A stretch of 64,000 nt of DNA from Planktothricoides sp. SR001 (lineage in GTDB: Bacteria > Cyanobacteriota > Cyanobacteriia > Cyanobacteriales > Laspinemataceae), in contig NZ_LIUQ01000018.1 in assembly GCF_001276715.1 (NCBI RefSeq), forward strand, positions 54,303-118,302. Direction: 5' to 3'. Made by a program: the position numbers and the translations under genes. Under the pieces are notes generated by a model, which saw only the letters and a program-made list of their open reading frames with translations, did no database searches and was not told the DNA's origin. Positions 54,201 through 62,409 of this stretch are shown in pieces (positions within the stretch are counted from its first letter, which is position 1; each line of letters begins with the position of its first letter).

Positions 54201-54895
54201 TCTAACTTACTTTTGGCTTGGGCAATTTTGCGATCGAACGCGGCAACCCCCGCCAATTCGTCAATAATGGCGCGGCGATCCCTGCCATTCATGGAAATAA
54301 TCGCGGTCACATCCCCCTGAAGCACCACATTGTAGCCTTCGGGATAGATCCGGAGTTCGTTCATCCGTTCGTGCAGTTCGCTCAGGGTGCAAGGTTGCCC
54401 ATCCATATAATAAGTGGAGGTATAGGTGCCCTGTTTTGTCACCCGCAAGCGACGGCTGATACTCCATTCATTGCGGCGATTCCCGGAATCGCTACTATCG
54501 GCTTCGTTGGCTTCCGGGTCTTCTGTAGAGTCGGTTAAATTTTCTACATCGTCCGTTGTCTCATCTTCGGCTATCTCATTGTCCGATTTTGTGGGTTTCG
54601 TCTTTTGGGGGCGATCGATCCAGTCCTCTCCCAAATCAAATGTCACCTGAACGCTGGCTTCCACGGTACTATTGCGGCGCTGACTTTGATCGTGATTCAC
54701 CAAATCGGGCAAACGTTCCGCCCGCATTCCCTTAGAGGTGGAAATGCCCAGACAAAATAGCATCGCGTCGAGAATATTCGACTTGCCAGATCCATTCGGG
54801 CCAGAAACCACCGTAAAACCGGGCAGCAACGGAATATTGGTCGTGCCACCAAAAGATTTAAAATTCGTCAGTTCAATGCTCTTGATATGAACCAT
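51206..54895 (-). CDS. smc: Chromosome segregation protein SMC
   Basis: Condensin ATPase of 1229 residues that compacts and segregates DNA. Walker A GPNGSGKSN is at 32-40. Two long coiled-coil arms flank the hinge (about 560-720, including PGVHGLVAQLGRVEPRYQ). The C-terminal signature is MSGGEKSLTALS and Walker B is FYAFDEVDMFLDE. An acidic, Ser/Thr/Asp-rich insertion of about 50 residues lies near 97-150, between the head's strands, which I know from cyanobacterial SMCs only in general terms. Full length. The PRC-barrel gene follows. Confidence 0.96.
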   Translation of the reverse strand: MVHIKSIELTNFKSFGGTTNIPLLPGFTVVSGPNGSGKSNILDAMLFCLGISTSKGMRAERLPDLVNHDQSQRRNSTVEASVQVTFDLGEDWIDRPQKTKPTKSDNEIAEDETTDDVENLTDSTEDPEANEADSSDSGNRRNEWSISRRLRVTKQGTYTSTYYMDGQPCTLSELHERMNELRIYPEGYNVVLQGDVTAIISMNGRDRRAIIDELAGVAAFDRKIAQAKSKLDEVKEREDRCHIVEQELIRSRDRLDKDRVKAEKYQKLRTELLEKQKWESILAWRQLKQQEWELREKIEAGDRTIGELSLKVSRINYEIEQANNQLNELNAQVKALGEDQLLALQTTQANQQAEQKQLQQRHEELVTSQQETQAAIARIEQKVKEDEAELDRVQEQQQLTEAKLAVLRTGRDAAAVALQQGREQSQAIAAANQAWVEQQTQLHRQIETLQKTLDPQRTEQARLLERERSLEEQIAKQQQTIQDSEAEIVLKQDSLKQLQNQELVCQTDQIQALEEALSEAEAELQLQQATQKRLLEEQREKQRRLDKLEAQAQAIKETSGSGASQAIVDAKLPGVHGLVAQLGRVEPRYQLALEIAAGGRLGNIVVEDDEVAAAAIKLLKQNRAGRATFLPLNKIKPGRFDFNEGLKNVPGFIDYAVRLIACDNRYQPIFAYVFGSTVVFETLDAARSHLGKIRIVTLDGELLETSGAMTGGTIQNRSTLHFGTGDNTDSTEVAELQARLKQISQILERCAIATETANTAVKTQSQQLIQAKQVQREVQLQVQQLVKEINGLTVSVEQMQQQLANNRQELTAAKARLQQLATELPAKESQIDQLRQALAELENSSKNSEWQQIQTQQRQLEEALQTAQSALTQAEKNHQDLDSAYQRLAEKIAAGKQQLTQQQTQQKNREIAIYKVRQQLSEINQQIQATQTALGEIEAKLGAEKAARDLAETKLRELHLSRQQNNWQIQQLRETQQQRREQLLALQDELELKLADLPDPLPEVPEDINAKIFESLQNLQKEIRDLQKRLQAMEPVNMLALEEYEQTTNRLQELQSKLKTLEDERTELLLRIENFTTTRLQAFQEAFDAVNSNFTNIFAEFSDGDGHLQLDDTDDPFNSGLNLVAHPKGKPVQRLASMSGGEKSLTALSFIFALQRYRPSPFYAFDEVDMFLDEANVERLAKMIKQQAQQAQFIVVSHKNPMLKSAERIIGVTQARGAHTQVVGLKVPS

Positions 54896-55802
54896 TCAGT
54901 CTGGGCTGCTTGTTGGGTGATGACGTTGTTGATTATTTTAACAACTTTCTATCGGATGACATCGGAAATTATACCGATAAAATATATTCTGGCTCAAATC
55001 TTGTGGCGATCGGTCAGTAGGGGCGATCGGTTTTCCGGGGTCAAGGTGCTTGGGTTTATTAGGGGCGAATGGCCATTCGCTCTTACAAAATATAGACGTG
55101 ATGTGTAAGTCCTGATGAAATCATATAGAACTTAAGACGCACCGACTCTACTAGCTAGTAAGTAGAATGGGCTTTCTGACTAGCATAAGTCCAGGTACGT
55201 TAATCTAAAAAAGCATTGTCTAATCAGGCGCTTCTGAAAATGAGCCTTTGCATCAATCCCCATTGCCCGAAAGTTGATTGCCCGAATAATATCAACAGCC
55301 GTTACTGTCTTGCGGTTCTGACTTACTGCTGAATCGACGCGATTATGTTATGCTTCTACTCAGCGATAGAGAAAAATAATCATTTACAGCGGTTTTCAGA
55401 TTACTGAATCACGGTAGGGCGAAGCCCAAGCGATATTTAATTTAATATTTTCAGCATTGTAGGGGCGAATGGCCATTCGCCCCTACTGCCGGAAAGATCA
55501 CGCCCCTACAGGTATTTGTGGTTTACTCGCGGAGAAAATTGCTGTATGATAACTCAGCTTTAAATATGTAAAATTACTTAGATATTACCAAGGAGATTGA
55601 AAAACTAGGTTACATTGAAAGATTTTTGCTGAAAAACCAGAGATTTACTTAAGTAAAAACACGTTTTCTGAGAGTTTGGTGAAACTATTATTCAGTAAAA
55701 TTACTGAATTTTGAAATATTTTTGACAGTATAGAATATTTGACAAAATAAATAACTTGTTTTACAATCGTCATGTGTAGTACATTAAATTCATTCAAAAA
55801 TC
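54896..55802. other. Intergenic region with MITE family B copy 3
   Basis: About 900 bases with no supported gene. Contains HIP1-like sites near 55005-55025, a solitary GGCGAATGGCCATTCGC palindrome near 55064-55080, a reversed AAGTCCTGAT end near 55108, and the MITE at 55385-55546. The last 200 bases are AT-rich and lead to the small gene at 55803. Confidence 0.55.
55385..55546. repeat. MITE-like element, family B, copy 3
   Basis: About 162 bp in the same direction as copy 1. Left end TACAGCGGTTTTC, right end GAGAAAATTGCTGTA. The internal GTAGGGGCGAATGG palindrome is followed by a short insertion TGCCGGAAAGATCAC, so the hairpin region differs between copies. Confidence 0.88.
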
Positions 55803-56036
55803 ATGGAACTTGGAACAACCATAGTTGTGGCATCTGTGGCAGGGTTGGCTAATAACGCAGGCTCATATATCTTTAATAATGTTGCGGATGAACTGGGCGT
55901 AGGTGAAAAAATTAAAGAAATAACGAGAAAAGCCAAACATACAGTCAACCAGGAATGGAATGATGGATGGGAAAGAGATTATGAAGCTGGCGGAATTTCT
56001 TCCGTTGTAAAAAATGCCGAAGCAGAGATGGCTTAA
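55803..56036 (+). CDS. Small hypothetical protein
   Basis: 77 residues, MELGTTIVVASVAGLANNAG at the start, then SYIFNNVADELGVGEKIKEI and a charged helical end. The first 20 residues are small and hydrophobic (a possible membrane helix), the rest is an amphipathic helix. No family recognised. No clear ribosome site. It could be a short membrane or peptide-like product, but this is not supported by neighbours. Confidence 0.5.
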   Translation: MELGTTIVVASVAGLANNAGSYIFNNVADELGVGEKIKEITRKAKHTVNQEWNDGWERDYEAGGISSVVKNAEAEMA

Positions 56037-56173
56037 AAAAATATATACCAAACCGGAATAAAAGCTAATTGTATAAATCTATAGGGGACACTATTACTGT
56101 GTCCTTATTTCTTTTATATATACTGCTTGAGGTCTGGTTTTGCGTTTTTTGGCTCTCAGTAGTATCTCAGTGG

Positions 56174-56368
56174 TAGGGTGCGTTAGGCTCGGTATAAACT
56201 TTTGATGGCAAGAATTAATCTTGTTCGAGCCTAGACGCACCAATCCACCAATAATTAGGTTAATCGGTGCATTACTTGTTAAAATTTAATGCTGCTTATG
56301 GTGCGTCTAGGCGGACAGTAAAGATTAGTAGTTTTCTCTAAAATTTTCTCACCGCCTAACGCACCCTA
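56174..56368. repeat. MITE-like element, family C, copy 3
   Basis: 195 bp with perfect 15-bp terminal inverted repeats: TAGGGTGCGTTAGGC (56174-56188) and its complement (56354-56368). The interior differs from copies 1 and 2 but contains TCGAGCCTAGACGCACC and CTAGGCGGACAGTAAAGATTAG (in part), recalling their GAGCCGTAACGCACC and CTGTCCGCCTAA. No coding capacity. Confidence 0.9.
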
Positions 56369-56413
56369 TGATTGACTTGGTTTTTTGGGTTATAATTCAA
56401 TTAAATATTTCGA

Positions 56414-56872
56414 TTACTTGATCCGTTTCATTATCACAACAAAATTGCCATAAATTGCCCCGGCAAGTCCGGGTAAATTTTCATGTTCTATATCCTCGTC
56501 TTGCCCTAGCTTACTCGTCCATTTTCCATTCTCTAATTGCCTAGCGATATGTGTTGGCTTTCCATGAGAATCTGCATAAATGGCTATTTTTTGATATCCT
56601 GGTTCTATAGTATCATCTGCACAAACTTCATAGCCAATGGTTTGAAAAGCCTGCTGGAAAGCCTCTACAGTGACTTCTCGTGGTACTCCCTCTGGCCAAT
56701 AATCGATATTTTGCGAATCTGGCCACCACCACCTTTGATCGTCACCCGCTGCCCAAGCGATACAATTGTAATCGATCGTATCAGGACTGGTAATTTCATA
56801 TCCATTTGCTGATAAATTAGGAAAATCCCTTTCTATCCAAGCTTTTACCCTAGCAATCCAGTCCTCATTCAT
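56414..56872 (-). CDS. DUF7689-type hypothetical protein
   Basis: 152 residues. Words NGYEITSPDTIDYNCIAWAA, WWWPDSQNIDYWPEGVPRE, KIAIYADSHGKPTHIARQL and GAIYGNFVVIMKRI match a family of short cyanobacterial proteins with an NCIAWA motif (Cys and the later His could form a catalytic pair, as in NlpC-type folds; this is inference). The start ATG overlaps the stop of the upstream gene (TGATG), which marks translational coupling. The longer frame to 56911 would overlap more and lacks support. Confidence 0.72.
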   Translation of the reverse strand: MNEDWIARVKAWIERDFPNLSANGYEITSPDTIDYNCIAWAAGDDQRWWWPDSQNIDYWPEGVPREVTVEAFQQAFQTIGYEVCADDTIEPGYQKIAIYADSHGKPTHIARQLENGKWTSKLGQDEDIEHENLPGLAGAIYGNFVVIMKRIK

Positions 56873-57354
56873 CACCATATATAACCCTTTTTTCTCCCCC
56901 AATTTAACCAAGCTTCGATCATTTCTTTGGTCTTTCCTCTCTGTTCGGGAAGCACTGGATCTTCACGAGTAATTGATTTTAAAGCCCAAAACCAGCGCCC
57001 AGAATTTTTTTCCAATTCCCGTAACAGCATCGGGATAACTTCACTCCCCATGCCAATGATTTGCTGATAAGCTGAGTGCATTGATAGTTGTTCTGTGGAT
57101 GAAATGCCGCGAGTTTCTGTTTTCCATTGCTCCACAAGCTGATAAAAAGTTGTTTCCAAATCAGTTTTTTTAGCAAACGCCTCTGGTTCTATAATTTTCC
57201 GCCAGTTAGTCGAAATATTATCCAAGTTGCTCTCACTTTCTAGAGGCATTAAAACCGCGATCACTTGTCCATTCCGAGTTAAAACTATCGGTTCTTTATA
57301 ATTAGCCGATTCCGCCAGTGGATCTTGTGTTTCTGTAACTTCAATTAATTTCAT
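56872..57354 (-). CDS. Protein with Phd/YefM-like N-terminus and unknown helical C-terminus
   Basis: 160 residues. The first ~45 (MKLIEVTETQDPLAESANY, then EPIVLTRNGQVIAVLMPLE) have the look of Phd/YefM antitoxin N-termini. The C-terminal ~100 residues have the words MHSAYQQIIGMGSEVIPMLL, RWFWALKSITREDPVLPEQRG and AWLNWGRKKGYIW (in part), a helical module seen alone in other cyanobacterial proteins. The gene product is thus a fusion. It ends in TGATG, whose ATG opens the DUF7689-type gene. A regulator and partner pair is plausible but unproven. Confidence 0.72.
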   Translation of the reverse strand: MKLIEVTETQDPLAESANYKEPIVLTRNGQVIAVLMPLESESNLDNISTNWRKIIEPEAFAKKTDLETTFYQLVEQWKTETRGISSTEQLSMHSAYQQIIGMGSEVIPMLLRELEKNSGRWFWALKSITREDPVLPEQRGKTKEMIEAWLNWGRKKGYIW

Positions 57355-57473
57355 AGGCGATCGCCTTGCGAATCATTACTCTACCCATCATTCTAACATA
57401 AATATCTTGAATATAACCCTTGGGCTAAAAAATGTTTAGATAAATGTTAATATAAAAAAATACTAAGTTAGAA

Positions 57474-57530
57474 AAACCGGGTTTCTGGAAAAGGTTGTCC
57501 TTATCAAAAATACACGCAGAAACCCGGTTT
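57474..57530 (-). terminator. Terminator of the parvulin gene, from two AAACCGGGTTT repeats
   Basis: Arms AAACCGGGTTTCT (57474-57486) and AGAAACCCGGTTT (57518-57530) with a 31-base loop. On the minus strand the stem is followed by TTTCTAAC. It is one more member of the dispersed AAACCGGGTTT family. Confidence 0.6.
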
Positions 57531-57556
57531 CTTAAACTTAGGTTAGGTTGGGAATA

Positions 57557-58333
57557 TCAAGCTTCAACTTTTGGCGGTTCTATATGCAGTTTCACCGGCT
57601 GATTTTGTAATTGGAATTGCCACCATTGTTCAAATACTTGCTCTTCTAGATTTTGTTTTAGTTGTCCAGAAAGTGTGGCGGGAATCCGTTGTTCCAGTCG
57701 CAGAACACTGTATAAATTCTGAAATTCTACAGGCCCGACAATATCTCCCGGTTTGGCATCTTTGAGCAATTCACTAATTTGGTCTGGGAGTTGACCCAAT
57801 GTCACCGCCCCCATCATGCCATTAAATAGGCGATCGCCGGTTGTGGAATGCTCTTTCACCAGTTTTTCAAATTGGGCAGGCTTTTTATCAAGCTGAGTTT
57901 TTAACTCTTCTGCCTTGGGTAAATTATCCACCACAATCCGAGAAAGAATCACTTGCTCAAATGAATCTTTATTTTGCTCAAAGATTTCTTGCACCTTACT
58001 ATTGACGATCGCTTGTTTGAGCAATTCAAACTTTAATCCCGCTGTCACTTGTTTGCGAAAATCAACATAGTTAGTGCCTTGACTGGTCAGCCATTGGTCA
58101 AAACTTTGGGGATTTACCAGTTGATTTTGCAGTCGAAAATTGACGATCGCTTGTTCGATTTGGCTAGAGTCAACCTCCAGATCCGTGCGTTGGGCGACCT
58201 CTTTGGCAATCACGTGCTGCCGCAGAATTCGCATCAGAAATTGCTGCAAGTCTCCACTTGCCCGCAAATAACCCAGTGCTTGGGGTAAAGAGATGTTTTC
58301 TTCGCCAATCGTTAAAAAATTTTCCGCAGTCAT
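57557..58333 (-). CDS. PpiC/SurA-type peptidylprolyl isomerase-like protein
   Basis: 258 residues with an N-terminal SurA-like helical domain (about 15-120) and a parvulin-like domain (about 125-225: VILSRIVVDNLPKAEELKTQ, FEKLVKEHSTTGDRLFNGMMG, LPDQISELLKDAKPGDIVGPV; in part). No signal peptide or membrane helix is seen, so it is likely cytoplasmic. In cyanobacteria such proteins are often linked to type I/ABC secretion genes, but none is nearby here. Activity of the parvulin part is uncertain. Confidence 0.83.
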   Translation of the reverse strand: MTAENFLTIGEENISLPQALGYLRASGDLQQFLMRILRQHVIAKEVAQRTDLEVDSSQIEQAIVNFRLQNQLVNPQSFDQWLTSQGTNYVDFRKQVTAGLKFELLKQAIVNSKVQEIFEQNKDSFEQVILSRIVVDNLPKAEELKTQLDKKPAQFEKLVKEHSTTGDRLFNGMMGAVTLGQLPDQISELLKDAKPGDIVGPVEFQNLYSVLRLEQRIPATLSGQLKQNLEEQVFEQWWQFQLQNQPVKLHIEPPKVEA

Positions 58334-58688
58334 GTTGAATTAAAACCTAGAGTAAAACTAGGGTGATTTCACCTTTACGGTAACATATTCAAAGCATTCA
58401 GACCGTAGGGGCAATTCCGTTGGCGGTGGTTGCCCCGGTTTTCCGTGGTTGTCCCGGACGGAATTCAGCAATTCCGTTGGCGGTGGTTGCTCCGGTCTTG
58501 TCCCGAATAAAGTAGAATGGGCAAATCTCCTGTATTCGCACAGAAAATTATCGCATTATATAAGAAAACCAACCTCAGAATAGCTGATTTTGCGGAAAAA
58601 TTTTAGATCGCCTAACTAATTTCGGCGATCGCTTGACGAATTATTTGTGCAAATACTATAAAATGACTAGATATCATCCAGAGAAAAT
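58334..58688. other. Intergenic region with a 23-bp direct repeat
   Basis: No gene. Two identical 23-base copies (58411-58433 and 58468-58490), beginning GCAATTCCGTTGGCGG, are separated by a GGTTTTCCGTGGTTGTCCCGG-like spacer (in part). The remainder is AT-rich and leads to the BMP operon; its promoter should lie here. Confidence 0.6.
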
Positions 58689-59732
58689 ATGAAACGAAAT
58701 TTTAGCCGCCGGAAATTTTTGGTGTATGGTTCAGCGACTTTAGGGACTAGCTTATTACTGAAAGCTTGCAGTAGTAATCAAACTAGCACCGTTAGTGATA
58801 GTGGGGCAGGGTTTAAAATTGCGATCGCACTTCCTGGTCTAATCACCGATAAAGCTTGGAATCAGTCTGGATACGAAGGGATCAACCTAGCGAAACAAAA
58901 CTTAGGGGCAGAAGTGGCATATCTCGAACAAGTTGCCCAAACCGATCAAGCGGAAGTTTTAATCGACTTTGCCCGCAAAGGTTATAATGTGGTCTTTGCT
59001 CATGGTGGGCAATTTGATGCCTCTATAGAGCAAGTTGCGCCCCAATTTCCCAATACATTTTTTGTCGGGGTTAATGGGAATAATCAAGGAGAAAATATTG
59101 CCTCTTTAAGAATCGATCACTTACAAGGGAGTTATTTATGTGGTCTGATTGGGGCGGCAATGACTAAATCAAATAAATTAGCCTATCTAGCAGGGCAAGA
59201 ATTTCCGGCAACCCAGGAAGAATTGCGGGGATTTGAATTAGGCGCAAAATCCGTTAAACCGAATATTCAAGTAAGTTCCACCTTTGTGGGGGATTGGAAT
59301 GATATTGTGAAGGCAAAACAAGCGGCACTGGCTTTAATTGCCGATGGTGCTGATGTGATTTATCAATGGTTAGATAGTTCTTCTCCCGCAGTTTTACAAG
59401 CCGCCAGTGATAAAGGAGTTTATGCTTTTGGGAATACAACGGATCAATTACAGATTGCTCCGAAAGCCGTGTTAACCAGTATTATCAAACGCTTGGATGT
59501 GGCGATCGCCTATTTAGCAGAACTCGCTCAAAAAAAAGAACTCAAGGGACAGATATATAATATCGGTTTAGATAGAAAAGATATCTTATATTTAGGTCAA
59601 TTTGGTTCCGCCGTACCCGAACCAATTAAACAAAATGCCTTGCAAATAGAACAAGCCATTTCTCAGCAAAAAATAATCTTTGAACCTTGTCAAGACGCCG
59701 GAAAAGATACCCGTTGCGTGAAAAAAGTCTAA
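58689..59732 (+). CDS. BMP family ABC transporter substrate-binding lipoprotein
   Basis: 347-residue binding protein of the basic membrane protein (BMP/PnrA/Med) family, which binds nucleosides or related ligands. The N-terminus carries a twin-arginine-like SRRKFL (residues 6-11) and a lipobox LLLKAC with Cys27, so export may use Tat with lipid anchoring. Typical words: KIAIALPGLITDKAWNQSGYEG (in part), GYNVVFAHGGQFD, FFVGVNGNNQGENIASL. It opens a four-gene operon with its ATPase and two permeases. Confidence 0.9.
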   Translation: MKRNFSRRKFLVYGSATLGTSLLLKACSSNQTSTVSDSGAGFKIAIALPGLITDKAWNQSGYEGINLAKQNLGAEVAYLEQVAQTDQAEVLIDFARKGYNVVFAHGGQFDASIEQVAPQFPNTFFVGVNGNNQGENIASLRIDHLQGSYLCGLIGAAMTKSNKLAYLAGQEFPATQEELRGFELGAKSVKPNIQVSSTFVGDWNDIVKAKQAALALIADGADVIYQWLDSSSPAVLQAASDKGVYAFGNTTDQLQIAPKAVLTSIIKRLDVAIAYLAELAQKKELKGQIYNIGLDRKDILYLGQFGSAVPEPIKQNALQIEQAISQQKIIFEPCQDAGKDTRCVKKV

Positions 59733-59751
59733 ATTATACTAAGATACTAAT

Positions 59752-59784
59752 TTTCTGGTAATTTTCTGGTAATTCTCTGGTAAT
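59752..59784. repeat. Short tandem repeat between binding protein and ATPase genes
   Basis: Three near-identical units TTTTCTGGTAA, TTTTCTGGTAA and TTCTCTGGTAA in the 63-base spacer. It could weaken or set ribosome spacing; no effect is shown. Confidence 0.7.
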
Positions 59785-59795
59785 GTGAAAGGTTC

Positions 59796-61328
59796 ATGGA
59801 TTTACGCTTAGAAAATATTAGTAAACACTTTCATTCATTTATTGCCAACGATCGCATTAGTTTCCGGGTTGAAACGGGAAAAATTATGGCAATATTAGGG
59901 GAAAATGGAGCCGGAAAGACCACTTTAATGAATATTCTAAGTGGTCTATATCAACCGGATACGGGTACAATTTATCTAGACGATCGCCCCGTCAAAATTA
60001 CATCACCCCACCAGGCAATTCAGTTAGGAATCGGCATGGTACATCAACATTTTATGCTGGTGCCTAACTTGACCGTTACGGAAAATATTATTTTAGGCAC
60101 CGAAAATAGTTGGCGCTTAAATTGGTCGCAAAAACAACAAGAAATTTTTGCTTTAGCTCAAAGTTATGGCCTAGAAATTGAGCCAAATGCCCGCATCGAA
60201 AATTTACCTGTAGGGCAACAGCAAAGAGTCGAAATCCTAAAAGTATTATATCGCCAAGCAAAACTATTAATTTTTGATGAACCCACCGCCGTTTTAACCC
60301 CCAAGGAAGTCGCAGGATTTATTCATATCTTGCGACAATTAGCGGCGGCTGGGAAGACGATTATTTTTATTAGCCATAAATTAGAAGAAGTGATTAAACT
60401 TTGTGATAATGTCACCGTATTAAGACGAGGTAAAGTAGTCGCTACCAGAAGCACTCAAGAAGTCACTTCTCAGCAATTATCAGACTTGATGGTGGGACAA
60501 GGGGTAAGTTTAACAGTTAATAAAAAAGTTAATAAAAAAGTTAATCAACAAGTTAATCAACAAGTTAATCAACAAGTTAATCAATCTGTATACACAGCCG
60601 AACAAGTAATTTTATCCGTAGAAAAATTGCAAGTTTTAGATGATAGAAATATTCCCTCTCTTCGCAATATTTCCTTTGAATTACGGGCTGGAGAAATTTT
60701 AGGAATTGCGGGGGTAGATGGGAATGGACAAAGAGAATTGGCTGATGCGATCGCCGGTTTAAGAAGTATCCATCAGGGTAAAATTTCTTTCCCTGGTTCT
60801 TTGGTGCATCCGCAAATCGGCTATATTCCCGAAGACCGCCAAAAAATGGGGTTAATCTTGCCGTTTACCATTGCAGAAAACTTAATATTAAATAGTTTTA
60901 CTAAGTCGCCGTTTTGCCGTTATTTTTTATTGCAACCAAAGGCGATCGAACGCAATGCTCAAATCAGCATAGAAAAATTTAAAATTCGCGTTTCAGGAGA
61001 AAATGTAAAAGTTAGTCAACTATCAGGGGGAAATCAGCAAAAAGTCGTATTAGCCAGAGAACTGGCAGAAGAACCAAATTTAATTATCGCCATGCAACCC
61101 ACCAGGGGATTAGATGTCGGTGCAACCGCTACGGTTCACGAGGAGTTATTAGCCCAACGAGAACGGGGTGCCGCGATTTTGTATATTTCCACCGAGTTAG
61201 AAGAAGTTATGGCGATGAGCGATCGCATAGCGGTCATTTATCGGGGAGAATTTGTGGATATTTTAGACGCACATACCGCTACATTAGAAAAGATTGGTTT
61301 ATTGATGGGAGGAGCAAACATGACATGA
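59796..61328 (+). CDS. Nucleoside-type ABC transporter, duplicated ATPase subunit
   Basis: 510 residues with two ABC domains. First: Walker A GENGAGKTT near 34-42, signature LPVGQQQRVEILK, Walker B LLIFDEPTAVLTP. Second: GVDGNGQ in place of a canonical Walker A, as usual in this family, signature LSGGNQQKVVLARE, and Walker B-like IAMQPTRGLD. Between the domains lies an unusual repeat-encoded stretch (KKVN and QQVN units, bases 60516-60587). The layout matches NupO/YufO and sugar-type duplicated ATPases. Its stop overlaps the next start by four bases (ATGA). Confidence 0.93.
   Translation: MDLRLENISKHFHSFIANDRISFRVETGKIMAILGENGAGKTTLMNILSGLYQPDTGTIYLDDRPVKITSPHQAIQLGIGMVHQHFMLVPNLTVTENIILGTENSWRLNWSQKQQEIFALAQSYGLEIEPNARIENLPVGQQQRVEILKVLYRQAKLLIFDEPTAVLTPKEVAGFIHILRQLAAAGKTIIFISHKLEEVIKLCDNVTVLRRGKVVATRSTQEVTSQQLSDLMVGQGVSLTVNKKVNKKVNQQVNQQVNQQVNQSVYTAEQVILSVEKLQVLDDRNIPSLRNISFELRAGEILGIAGVDGNGQRELADAIAGLRSIHQGKISFPGSLVHPQIGYIPEDRQKMGLILPFTIAENLILNSFTKSPFCRYFLLQPKAIERNAQISIEKFKIRVSGENVKVSQLSGGNQQKVVLARELAEEPNLIIAMQPTRGLDVGATATVHEELLAQRERGAAILYISTELEEVMAMSDRIAVIYRGEFVDILDAHTATLEKIGLLMGGANMT
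60516..60587 (+). repeat. In-frame 12-bp tandem repeat in the ATPase linker
   Basis: Six units: GTTAATAAAAAA twice, GTTAATCAACAA three times, GTTAATCAATCT once. They encode VNKK, VNQQ and VNQS in the link between the two ABC domains, so unit number can vary without breaking the frame. Confidence 0.95.
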
Positions 61329-62404
61329 CGATCGCGAATAAACCCTTTCAATTAATTAGGCGAATTATTCGGCCAATTATTCGGCCAATTATATCACCGC
61401 TGATTGCGGTGATTTGCGCTCTGATTTTGGGTGGGATGCTGATTTTTTTTGCCGGAGCAAATCCCATCAGCGCCTACACCGCTTTATTTCAAGAATCCCT
61501 GACTACTTACTTTGGTTTTGGCAATACCCTCACCAAAATGACCCCCCTATTATTCACCAGTTTAGGGGTATTAATCGCCTTGGGTGCGGGACAATTTAAT
61601 CTTGGGGGTGAGGGACAAATTTATTTTGGTGCTTTGGGTAGCACTTTAGTGGGTTTATATGTACAGGGAATTCCGGCGATAATTCATATTCCCTTAGCCC
61701 TAATTTCTGGCTTTATTTTTGGGGCATTTTGGGGTTGGATACCGGGTTATCTGAAAGCAGTAAAAGGAGTTAATGAAGTGATTACTACTTTATTACTCAA
61801 TTACATTGCCATAAATTTAGTCAGTTACCTAGTCCAAAACCCTTTAAAAGCACCCGCTGCACCGAGTCCATATTCTCCATTAATTGCCAAAACCGCCAGA
61901 TTACCGATTATTTTACCGGACAGTTTAGCCCATTTGGGTATTTTACTCGCTTTCATTACCGCAGCGGTTTTATGGATATTGTTGATGCGATCGCCTTTAG
62001 GATATCAAATTACTGCCGTTGGTTTTAATTCTACCGCCGCCCATTATGCCGGTATTTCGGTGAAAAATACCCTGATGATTGTGATGGCTTTAGCAGGTGG
62101 TTTAGCAGGGTTAGCGGGGGCTTCAGAAGTGATGGGATTAAAATATCGTTTATTTGAACAAATGTCCCCCGGTTACGGATTTGATGCGATCGCGATCGCT
62201 TTTTTAAGTCGTGGTAGTATTAGCGGTGTTCTGTTGGCTTCTTTATTTTTTGCCGCTTTGCGTAGTGGGGCGAATATTATCCAAAGAAGTGCCGGAGTCC
62301 CGATTACAATTGTGTATATTATCGAGGGATTAACCGTACTATTTATTGCGATCGCTTTGGCGTTAGAAAAACGATGGTTAAATGGTTTAAATAATGACAA
62401 TTAA
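61325..62404 (+). CDS. ABC transporter permease (NupP/YufP-like)
   Basis: 359-residue membrane permease of the branched-chain/sugar type permease family. Hydrophobic throughout after about residue 28, with words ALGAGQFNLGGEGQIYFGAL, GVNEVITTLLLNYIAINLVS, YAGISVKNTLMIVMALAGGLAGLAGA and GFDAIAIAFLSRGSISGVL (in part). Pairs with the next gene to form the channel. The N-terminus has a repeat-like RRIIRPIIRPIISP. Overlaps the ATPase gene by four bases. Confidence 0.92.
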   Translation: MTIANKPFQLIRRIIRPIIRPIISPLIAVICALILGGMLIFFAGANPISAYTALFQESLTTYFGFGNTLTKMTPLLFTSLGVLIALGAGQFNLGGEGQIYFGALGSTLVGLYVQGIPAIIHIPLALISGFIFGAFWGWIPGYLKAVKGVNEVITTLLLNYIAINLVSYLVQNPLKAPAAPSPYSPLIAKTARLPIILPDSLAHLGILLAFITAAVLWILLMRSPLGYQITAVGFNSTAAHYAGISVKNTLMIVMALAGGLAGLAGASEVMGLKYRLFEQMSPGYGFDAIAIAFLSRGSISGVLLASLFFAALRSGANIIQRSAGVPITIVYIIEGLTVLFIAIALALEKRWLNGLNNDN

Positions 62405-62409
62405 CTATA

